Part shown: one piece after another, positions 1 to 4,630 of the stretch
Layout: every line of letters begins with the position of its first letter
How positions within the stretch are numbered: the stretch's first letter is position 1
Origin: an uncultured Lachnospiraceae bacterium
Lineage (GTDB): Bacteria > Bacillota > Clostridia > Lachnospirales > Lachnospiraceae
Reading direction: 5' to 3'
DNA length: 5,217 nucleotides
Assembly: GCA_948468325.1 (NCBI GenBank)
Contig: CAOKHR010000188.1
Coordinates: 1-5,217, forward strand
The notes under the pieces: model-generated
What the model saw: only the letters and a program-made list of their open reading frames with translations
Database searches by the model: none
What the model was told of the DNA's origin: nothing
Made by a program: the position numbers and the translations under genes

Positions 1-714
1 TGTCCTTACATAATCGCTCATTCCCATGGAAATCGTGCTGTTAATTTTCGAAATCAGCTCTTCGACTGAAGATGCCGTTACCGTAACGGTATTCTCATCA
101 TCCCAGTCCTGCTTCAGCCTGTCTGCTTCTTCCTGCTGCTGCGTTTTCCGCTTCTCGGCTCTTTTCTCATTTGCAGTTTTCTGGGCTTCTTTCTGATCCT
201 GCTTTTTCTGTGCTGCCTTTTTCTCAATCCTGTCACGCTGCGCTGCCAGAGATTTGTCTATTACTGCAAAGAACGAAGCGTTTCCTCCGTCATTTACCTG
301 CATGCCGTAAGTCTTTACACTGGCTGCATTTGCCCCCAGACTGTCTTTTAACTGGGAAAGCTGATTTTTGGCGCCGCCGATAATGGCCTCATACTTCTTG
401 CGGTAATCTTCATCTACTGCCATACGCTCGATTTTCTCTTCGTCAATCAGCACTACCATACGGTTTGCATTTGCATATTTTCCGGCATTTGCCTGTGCTT
501 CCGCTTTTTTGTCTTTGCTGACTAAAATAAAATCCATATTGGAATATTTCTTTTTCAGCTGCTCATAATATTTCTTCGCTTTGTCGCTCAGCTCCGGAGT
601 GCCGATAACGGCTCCGCCTACTTTTGATTTTTTTCCATCTGTCTTTTCCGAAGCATTCATGCCGGAAGCAGATGCGTAACTGCTTATTACATCAGACTGC
701 GTTACCTGGTTCAT
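1..714 (-). CDS. DUF6033-like protein of unknown function (3' end beyond the window)
   Basis: The reading frame is open from an ATG at 714 to the left edge: 238 codons with no stop, so the C-terminus is missing. The start is supported by a GGAGG (727-723) 8 nt upstream. The protein has no signal peptide or membrane segment. Residues 1-35 are polar and Ser/Lys rich. Residues 40-155 look like a compact globular domain, with TPELSDKAKKYYEQLKKKYS (39-58), MDFILVS (60-66), RMVVLIDEEKIERMA (85-99) and a YGMQVNDGG stretch (136-144). Residues 158-205 are a Lys/Glu/Gln/Arg-rich segment, probably a long charged helix or coiled coil. Residues 214-238 (SSVEELISKIN, then GMSDYV) form a second conserved-looking block. 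From memory this resembles the DUF6033 family of Clostridia, whose role is unknown; the missing end is then probably a few tens of residues. It lies downstream of the transketolase pair on the same strand, but a terminator-like hairpin separates them. No function is assigned. Confidence 0.72.
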   Translation of the reverse strand, partial: MNQVTQSDVISSYASASGMNASEKTDGKKSKVGGAVIGTPELSDKAKKYYEQLKKKYSNMDFILVSKDKKAEAQANAGKYANANRMVVLIDEEKIERMAVDEDYRKKYEAIIGGAKNQLSQLKDSLGANAASVKTYGMQVNDGGNASFFAVIDKSLAAQRDRIEKKAAQKKQDQKEAQKTANEKRAEKRKTQQQEEADRLKQDWDDENTVTVTASSVEELISKINSTISMGMSDYVRT

Positions 715-722
715 AATCTTAT

Positions 723-727
723 CCTCC
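723..727 (-). promoter_or_regulatory. Ribosome binding site of the DUF6033-like gene
   Basis: On the minus strand AGGGAGG precedes the ATG at 714, with 8 nt between GGAGG and the start. It fixes the start codon; no other in-frame start nearby has a comparable site. Confidence 0.8.
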
Positions 728-733
728 CTGAAT

Positions 734-764
734 GATATACTTTGTAACTCCGTTTACGTGTCAA
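734..764 (-). promoter_or_regulatory. Possible sigma-A promoter with TTGACA and a poor -10
   Basis: The minus strand has a perfect TTGACA (764-759), then 19 nt, then TATATC (739-734), which matches the -10 consensus at four of six positions. The spacer is longer than the usual 17 nt. The start of transcription would fall about 14 nt before the ATG, right at the ribosome binding site. It may be functional for the DUF6033-like gene, but the spacing and very short leader make it doubtful. Confidence 0.3.
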
Positions 765-806
765 GCGGCATAAAAAAACCGATATGCCTTTGTTACAAGG
801 TATATC
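734..806. repeat. Three related 15-16-nt arms forming nested inverted repeats
   Basis: Plus-strand GATATACTTTGTAAC (734-748) matches the reverse complement of 792-806 (GATATACCTTGTAAC) at 14 of 15 positions. The segment 781-796 (GATATGCCTTTGTTAC) is a looser third copy in the same direction as the first. In minus-strand RNA the 806-792 arm could therefore pair either with 796-781 (the terminator hairpin) or with 748-734, but not with both. Whether this is regulatory or a remnant of local duplication cannot be told from sequence alone. Confidence 0.6.
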
Positions 807-814
807 GGCTTTTT
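772..814 (-). terminator. Rho-independent terminator after the transketolase genes, possibly bidirectional
   Basis: Arms at 779-790 and 797-808 (CCGATATGCCTT and AAGGTATATCGG on the plus strand) pair over 12 positions with one imperfect pair and a 6-nt loop. On the minus strand the hairpin is followed by seven T (778-772), the right arrangement for ending the transketolase transcript, whose last stop is at 835-833. On the plus strand it is followed by a C and then TTTTT (810-814), so it could also stop antisense transcripts. The imperfect pair is A-C in minus-strand RNA and G-U in plus-strand RNA. Confidence 0.8.
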
Positions 815-828
815 CGCATAAATTGTTA
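802..828 (-). promoter_or_regulatory. Possible SigD (sigma-28)-type promoter for the DUF6033-like gene
   Basis: The minus strand reads TAAC (828-825), 15 nt, then GCCGATAT (809-802). The known B. subtilis SigD consensus is TAAA, 14-16 nt, GCCGATAT, so the -10 matches fully and the -35 at three of four bases. Transcription would begin near 795, giving a leader of about 80 nt before the ATG at 714. The -10 lies in the first arm of the terminator-like hairpin, so the match could be accidental. SigD control would suggest a link to motility, but nothing else in the window supports that. Confidence 0.3.
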
Positions 829-832
829 ATCT

Positions 833-1792
833 CTATTTCAGCGTGTCTTTAATTTTATGATAAATTCCCTCTGCATCCAGTCCGTACTTGTGTAAAAGCT
901 CTGCTGCCGGTCCGGATTCTCCAAACACATCATTCATGCCGATTCTCGTAACTTTCGTCGGACATTTCTCGCTGAGTGTCTCACAGACTGCCGCACCGAG
1001 CCCTCCGATTACAGAGTGTTCTTCTACCGTAAATACTCTTTTTGTCCTGGCTGCGGACGAAGCGACTAATTCTTCGTCAATCGGCTTAATCGTATGAATA
1101 TTAATCACTTCCGCATCAATTCCGTCTGCGGCGAGCATATCTGCGGCATATAAAGATTCTACAACACACAATCCCGTTGCAAATATCGTAATGTCTTTCC
1201 CTTCCCTAAGCACAATGCCTTTTCCAAGCTCGAATTTGTAATCTTCCCTGTCATTAAACACCGGAACGGCAAGTCTGCCAAAACGCATATATACCGGTCC
1301 CTTATACTCATATGCGGCTCTTACGGCTGCTCTTGCCTCAATATCGTCACTGGGATTGATAATCATCATACCCGGAATCGTACGCATAAGCGCAATATCT
1401 TCATTACACTGATGTGTTGCGCCGTCTTCTCCTACGGAAATTCCGGCATGTGTAGCTCCAATCTTTACATTTAAGCCCGGATAACCGATGGAACTGCGAA
1501 TCTGCTCATAGGCACGCCCTGCTACAAACATTGCGAATGTACTCATAAACGGCACCTTTCCGCTGGCAGCTAAGCCTGCTGCAATTCCCGCCATATTCGC
1601 TTCTGCAATACCGCAGTTAATATGTCTGTCAGGAAATGCTTTCATAAACATATTGGTCTTGGTGGCTGCTGCAAGATCCGCATCCAGCACAACTACGTTT
1701 TCATCTTCTTTTCCGAGCTCCACCAGCGTATGGCCGTAACCCTCTCTGGTCGCAATCTTTGGCAGCTCATTTATATTTCTGCTTACTGGCAT
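833..1792 (-). CDS. tkt: Transketolase, C-terminal subunit
   Basis: This is the second half of a split transketolase (319 aa), which would work with the N-terminal half encoded just upstream. The enzyme moves two-carbon ketol units between sugar phosphates in the cytoplasm (non-oxidative pentose phosphate pathway). Residues about 10-175 are the pyrimidine-binding domain. E64 in GIAEANM (61-67) corresponds to the glutamate that activates the ThDP aminopyrimidine ring, and GEDGATHQ (121-128) carries the family's active-site His (H127). Residues about 188-315 are the Transketolase_C domain, including EEHSVIGGLG (257-266). The ATG at 1792 is preferred because the family start fits MPVSRNINELPKIATREGYG; the same frame is open up to an ATG at 1867, but those extra 25 residues lie inside the upstream gene and look unlike the family. 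It overlaps the N-terminal gene by 10 bp, which suggests translational coupling. Single-chain DXP synthase and pyruvate dehydrogenase E1 beta share this fold, but the split pair and motifs fit transketolase best. Confidence 0.95.
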   Translation of the reverse strand: MPVSRNINELPKIATREGYGHTLVELGKEDENVVVLDADLAAATKTNMFMKAFPDRHINCGIAEANMAGIAAGLAASGKVPFMSTFAMFVAGRAYEQIRSSIGYPGLNVKIGATHAGISVGEDGATHQCNEDIALMRTIPGMMIINPSDDIEARAAVRAAYEYKGPVYMRFGRLAVPVFNDREDYKFELGKGIVLREGKDITIFATGLCVVESLYAADMLAADGIDAEVINIHTIKPIDEELVASSAARTKRVFTVEEHSVIGGLGAAVCETLSEKCPTKVTRIGMNDVFGESGPAAELLHKYGLDAEGIYHKIKDTLK

Positions 1793-2616
1793 AATGCTTC
1801 CCCCGCTTTCTTCAACTCTTCCATTGCCACAAGATATTCTGCTTCCTTTGGCGCTTTTCCGTGCCACTCTGCCGCATCTTCCATAAAAGAAATACCTTTT
1901 CCTTTTATGGTATTGGCAATAATTGCGGTCGGCATATGTTTCGTCTCTTTTGCCTCTTTAAAAGCCGCGTCAATTTCGTCAAAATTATGTCCGTCTATTG
2001 TAATTGTATGAAAATTAAATGCCTTAAACTTTTCATCTATCGGATACGGAGAACAAACGTCTTCCACTCTTCCGTCAATCTGCAGCTTATTGTGGTCGAT
2101 AATGACAACAAGGTTGTCCAGTCTGCGGTGTCCGGCAAACATAGCCGCCTCCCATATCTGGCCTTCCTGAATCTCACCGTCCCCGCACAAAGCATACACA
2201 CGGTAATCTTTCTTATCCATCTTAGCGGCAAGTGCCATTCCGACTGCCGTAGACAATCCCTGTCCCAAAGAACCGGTAGACATGTCTACACCGGGAACAC
2301 ATTTCATATCCGGATGGCCCTGTAAATAACTGCCCGTATGACGAAGGGTTACCAAATCCTCTACCGGAAAAAAGCCACGATGCGCAAGTGCTGCATAAAG
2401 TCCGGGGGCCGTATGTCCTTTGGATAATACAAATCGGTCCCGATTCTCCATTTTCGGATTCTCTGGGTCAACATTCAGCTCCTCAAAATACAGGTACGTA
2501 AAAAGATCTGCCGCCGAAAGAGAGCCTCCCGGGTGTCCCGCTTTTGCACTGTAAATCGAAGTTATGATTCCCTTACGGACTTCATGCGCCATCTTCTTTA
2601 GTTCTGGTCTATCCAT
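1783..2616 (-). CDS. tkt: Transketolase, N-terminal (ThDP/Mg-binding) subunit
   Basis: This 277-aa protein is the first half of a split transketolase and carries the diphosphate-binding side of the thiamine diphosphate site. Visible motifs, with comparison to yeast transketolase from memory: GHPGG (28-32, yeast H30), SKGH (65-68, H69), GHPD (100-103, H103), GSLGQGLS (115-122), and the ThDP motif opening with GDGEIQEGQIWEA (145-157). D146 and N176 are the expected Mg ligands, and their 30-residue spacing equals yeast D157/N187. WHG (251-253) fits yeast H263. All key residues are present, so the protein looks intact. It ends where the pyrimidine-binding domain would begin in a single-chain enzyme; that part is the next gene, which overlaps by 10 bp. 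The start has a good AAAGGAGA site upstream. Two-gene transketolases are known in Clostridia and archaea, so this is a normal split rather than a frameshift: the downstream gene has its own start and a clean family N-terminus. Confidence 0.96.
   Translation of the reverse strand: MDRPELKKMAHEVRKGIITSIYSAKAGHPGGSLSAADLFTYLYFEELNVDPENPKMENRDRFVLSKGHTAPGLYAALAHRGFFPVEDLVTLRHTGSYLQGHPDMKCVPGVDMSTGSLGQGLSTAVGMALAAKMDKKDYRVYALCGDGEIQEGQIWEAAMFAGHRRLDNLVVIIDHNKLQIDGRVEDVCSPYPIDEKFKAFNFHTITIDGHNFDEIDAAFKEAKETKHMPTAIIANTIKGKGISFMEDAAEWHGKAPKEAEYLVAMEELKKAGEALCQ
1797..1804 (-). promoter_or_regulatory. Weak ribosome binding site of the C-terminal transketolase gene
   Basis: The minus strand reads GGGGGAAG, ending 4 nt before the ATG at 1792. 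It is G-rich but not a good AGGAGG. It lies inside the last codons of the N-terminal gene, so ribosomes finishing that gene at 1783 may reinitiate here. This supports 1792 rather than 1867 as the start. Confidence 0.5.
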
Positions 2617-2622
2617 CGCTGT

Positions 2623-2630
2623 TCTCCTTT
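2623..2630 (-). promoter_or_regulatory. Ribosome binding site of the N-terminal transketolase gene
   Basis: The minus strand reads AAAGGAGA, ending 6 nt before the ATG at 2616. It is a strong site and fixes the start of the transketolase operon. Confidence 0.8.
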
Positions 2631-2664
2631 TCTATCTACTATAATACAACTTCCTAGCATTAAG

Positions 2665-2692
2665 ATTATAACCCATACACTCAAATTTACAA
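2665..2692 (-). promoter_or_regulatory. Sigma-A promoter of the transketolase pair
   Basis: The minus strand has TTGTAA (2692-2687, four of six matches to TTGACA), 16 nt, and a perfect TATAAT (2670-2665). Transcription would start near 2658, giving a leader of about 40 nt. A second A+T-rich -10-like element (TATTAT) lies nearer the gene, around 2645-2640, without a clear -35. The gap also shows no convincing terminator for the upstream L,D-transpeptidase gene, so read-through into this operon is possible. Confidence 0.6.
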
Positions 2693-2743
2693 GCCGTTTT
2701 TATAAAAATTCTTCAAATTTCATCAAATCTTTTGCAATTTTTC

Positions 2744-4378
2744 CTACTGGGGAACTGCCTGTCCCGCGGCTTCCAGCATCGCTTTTAACGCTGCAAGCTG
2801 CGCTTCGGCCGCCTCCAAAAGACTGTAATTTGTTACCTGGGCCTGTCCCTGTGGAGACAGCATATTATACATCTTTCTCGCCATTGCAATCGCGGGTTCG
2901 CTCTCAAAAGTCACCTCTCCGATTCTGTTAATCAGATTGACAACCTGCGCCGCCTCCTGTGCTGCTGCCGCCGCACTTTCTGTCCCGGGAAGTGTATAAA
3001 CAATCACAGGATCTCCCTCTTCGATATGTTCAAATATTTTCTCTGCCGCGCTTTTGGGAAGATTGATACATCCGTGAGAACCGCTGGTTTTATAAATATT
3101 GCCGCCGAAGCTGCTTCTCCAGGAAGCGTCATGCATGCCTACGTTATTGCAAAAAGGCATCCAGTAAGTGACGGGAGATGCATAGTTTTCTCCCCTTAAT
3201 ACGGCATCCCGCTCTTTATACGTCAGTCCGTATATGCCTGTCGGCGTATCGTAATTTTTCGAAATATTGCCGGATACAAAATCGGATTCTGTCACTAAAG
3301 AACCGTTTTTATAAAAATACAGATGCTGTGCGGTCAGATTGATTTCCACATAAGTATCTCCGTAATCGTTTTCTCCATGGCTTTTGGCCCTCTGAGAATA
3401 TGTAATTTCCCTGCTTACAGATTTTCCGCTCTCAATATCTTTTAAAAGCTGTTCTTTTTCCCCTTCTTTATCTACTTTCCAGCCATAATCGCCGTTTGTG
3501 ATGTCAATTGTTTTACCGTAAGAAGTTTTCAGCGTATGCTTTCGAAATACCGTATTGTAAGAAGCCGCAAGATCATCCACATATTCTTCTACCGCTTTTT
3601 CATCAATGGAAACTTCCTGTTTGTCCACTGCCAGCCATGTATGAATGATACTTCCGTCAAGTACTTCCTGTTTGTCTCCCACTTCATAAGTGATAGAAGC
3701 TTTTGTATAATGATTTAAATTATCCACTAATCTGATAAGATTCTCGTTGTCAGAAGTCACTTTGGGTTCTTCGTAACAAGACTCTTCTTCCAATGATACA
3801 GATTCTTTTAAACTGCCAACCGCATCTTCTAATGTCTCTAGCAGCTGTTTCTCATTTATTTTTGTCCCCTGTTCTTCCGGCACAATCTGATAGCCATCGG
3901 GCAGATATTCCGAACAATGTGCGTCTTTCGGCTCCTTTTGGTATTCTTTCTGCATACATGCCAGCTTCCCTGCGGCCTTTTTCAATTTTTCTTTATCAAA
4001 ACTGACCATAGTAGGTTCGCTTAGCTCCTGCGGAAGAAAAAATGCAGCGGGCCATAAAAAAGCGTTCTGCTCTTTGATTTTCTTTGAAATACTGTCTTTA
4101 AATTCCGGTTTCAAAGATAAATCGGTACCCCGGATAATTTCTTCTGTCTCTCCCCGCTCTTTTAAAACTAATATATATCCGTCAATTTCCTCTGTAATCC
4201 TGTCTTCGACTTCTTTTTTCGATTTCCCCGATACAGATATTCCGTTTAACGTTGTAGCGGGCAGAAAATGCATATGAAAATATATTGTAAATCCGAAATA
4301 AATAACTGCCGCAAGGCAAAAAACTGCCGCTGCCGCTTTCACGGGAAATAATTTTTTCTTTTTTTCTGCCTGGTCCAT
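2744..4378 (-). CDS. Membrane-anchored L,D-transpeptidase (YkuD) with a C-terminal helical extension
   Basis: This enzyme is predicted to form 3-3 cross-links in peptidoglycan, or attach molecules to it, outside the membrane. The 544-aa protein has a short basic cytoplasmic start (KKKK, 6-9) and one membrane anchor (about 13-34). A long external region follows, with residues about 215-330 resembling the PG_binding_4 domain that commonly precedes YkuD. The YkuD catalytic domain spans about 343-462: TPTG (378-381), H416 in MHDASW, and SGSHGCINL (432-440) with nucleophile C437. The H416/S434/H435/G436/C437/N439 layout fits the family signature, so the enzyme looks active. After residue 463 comes an Ala-rich linker (about 468-478) and a predicted helical module (479-536) not needed for YkuD catalysis. 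The ATG at 4378 has an AAGGAGA site and is directly followed by the basic anchor. Clostridial enzymes of this class can provide cross-linking insensitive to most beta-lactams; that role here is inference. A near-consensus promoter lies upstream, and a PAP2 gene is divergent. Confidence 0.93.
   Translation of the reverse strand: MDQAEKKKKLFPVKAAAAVFCLAAVIYFGFTIYFHMHFLPATTLNGISVSGKSKKEVEDRITEEIDGYILVLKERGETEEIIRGTDLSLKPEFKDSISKKIKEQNAFLWPAAFFLPQELSEPTMVSFDKEKLKKAAGKLACMQKEYQKEPKDAHCSEYLPDGYQIVPEEQGTKINEKQLLETLEDAVGSLKESVSLEEESCYEEPKVTSDNENLIRLVDNLNHYTKASITYEVGDKQEVLDGSIIHTWLAVDKQEVSIDEKAVEEYVDDLAASYNTVFRKHTLKTSYGKTIDITNGDYGWKVDKEGEKEQLLKDIESGKSVSREITYSQRAKSHGENDYGDTYVEINLTAQHLYFYKNGSLVTESDFVSGNISKNYDTPTGIYGLTYKERDAVLRGENYASPVTYWMPFCNNVGMHDASWRSSFGGNIYKTSGSHGCINLPKSAAEKIFEHIEEGDPVIVYTLPGTESAAAAAQEAAQVVNLINRIGEVTFESEPAIAMARKMYNMLSPQGQAQVTNYSLLEAAEAQLAALKAMLEAAGQAVPQ
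2771..2944 (-). other. C-terminal helical repeat-type module of the L,D-transpeptidase
   Basis: Residues 479-536 (VVNLINRIGEVTFESEPAIA, then ARKMYNMLSPQGQAQVTNYS and LLEAAEAQLAALK) have the pattern of the small helical unit found, often in tandem, in many secreted and wall proteins of Firmicutes. That pattern is I..I..IG.VT, then A...Y..L...Q...V.N, then L..AE..L..LK. Only one copy is present, joined to the catalytic domain by an Ala-rich linker. It probably acts as a spacer or interaction module; that is inference. Confidence 0.55.
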
Positions 4379-4383
4379 AAAAA

Positions 4384-4390
4384 TCTCCTT
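4384..4390 (-). promoter_or_regulatory. Ribosome binding site of the L,D-transpeptidase gene
   Basis: The minus strand reads AAGGAGA, ending 5 nt before the ATG at 4378. It is strong and supports this start. Confidence 0.8.
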
Positions 4391-4405
4391 CCTGCTTTCC
4401 TGTCC

Positions 4406-4440
4406 TCATATATCATACCCCAAAGTGCTTCCCTATATGA
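4406..4440 (-). repeat. Inverted repeat in the L,D-transpeptidase leader
   Basis: TCATATA (4406-4412) and TATATGA (4434-4440) are perfect 7-nt inverted arms with a 21-nt loop, within the transcribed leader of the L,D-transpeptidase. The arms are A+T rich, so the stem would be weak. A small CTCC/GGAG hairpin (4446-4456) lies just before it in the transcript. I do not recognise a known riboswitch class. Confidence 0.3.
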
Positions 4441-4487
4441 CAAACTCCTGCGGAGCCGTCTTAAAGGTATCTTCAAATAACATTTCT

Positions 4488-4515
4488 ATTATACAATCAT
4501 TATTTTCTTTGTCAA
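4488..4515 (-). promoter_or_regulatory. Near-consensus sigma-A promoter of the L,D-transpeptidase gene
   Basis: The minus strand carries a perfect TTGACA (4515-4510), 16 nt, and a perfect TATAAT (4493-4488). Transcription should start near 4481, giving a leader of roughly 100 nt before the ATG at 4378. A promoter this good suggests strong basal expression, or strong activity that is repressed. Confidence 0.85.
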
Positions 4516-4523
4516 ATATTAAG

Positions 4524-4535
4524 AATTTCGAAATT
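4524..4535. promoter_or_regulatory. 12-bp perfect palindrome in the divergent promoter region
   Basis: AATTTCGAAATT is a perfect palindrome between the two divergent -35 boxes (4510-4515 and 4549-4554). It could be an operator bound by a dimeric regulator acting on both genes. The region is A+T rich, so chance is a real alternative. Confidence 0.35.
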
Positions 4536-4543
4536 TTTCAAAT

Positions 4544-4553
4544 TACAATTGTA
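4544..4553. promoter_or_regulatory. 10-bp perfect palindrome over the PAP2 gene -35 box
   Basis: TACAATTGTA is a perfect palindrome that covers most of the -35 hexamer of the plus-strand promoter. A protein bound here would block that promoter. No matching second site was found, so the operator role is only a possibility. Confidence 0.3.
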
Positions 4554-4577
4554 TGCAAAAAACACCTGTGCTATAAT
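4549..4577 (+). promoter_or_regulatory. Extended -10 sigma-A promoter of the PAP2 gene
   Basis: The plus strand has TTGTAT (4549-4554, three of six matches to TTGACA), 17 nt, and a perfect TATAAT (4572-4577) preceded by TGC, giving the extended -10 element TGN. Transcription should start near 4584, with a leader of about 47 nt. The extended -10 offsets the poor -35. Confidence 0.75.
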
Positions 4578-4619
4578 CGCTATCAGCAGGCATATGATAA
4601 ATATATGTATATGATGATT

Positions 4620-4625
4620 GGGTGA
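4620..4625 (+). promoter_or_regulatory. Ribosome binding site deciding the GTG start of the PAP2 gene
   Basis: GGGTGA lies 5 nt before the GTG at 4631. GGTGA pairs with the 5' part of the anti-Shine-Dalgarno sequence. The only other in-frame start is a GTG at 4622, inside this site and without a ribosome binding site of its own; an in-frame TAA at 4598-4600 rules out starts further up. Confidence 0.6.
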
Positions 4626-4630
4626 ATATT

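Noticed and set aside
75..89. CCGTTAC-C-GTAACGG, a near-perfect palindrome
   Set aside because: It lies inside the DUF6033-like coding region and is explained by alternating Thr and Val codons; there is no other sign of a regulatory site.
1793..1867. 25-residue N-terminal extension of the C-terminal transketolase subunit from an ATG at 1867
   Set aside because: The extension lies wholly inside the N-terminal gene, looks unlike the family, and 1792 gives a clean family start with a 10-bp overlap.
1861..2325. 154-codon plus-strand open frame opposite the N-terminal transketolase gene
   Set aside because: It is antisense to a clearly conserved gene, has no good ribosome binding site and no recognisable protein features.
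2693..2743. A+T-rich inverted stretches after the L,D-transpeptidase stop as a terminator
   Set aside because: Only very weak A/T stems can be drawn (for example AAATT with AATTT), with no G+C-rich stem before a T tract, so no terminator is called.
4622..4630. Upstream GTG at 4622 as the PAP2 start
   Set aside because: It lies inside the likely ribosome binding site GGGTGA and has no site of its own; the GTG at 4631 has correct spacing.
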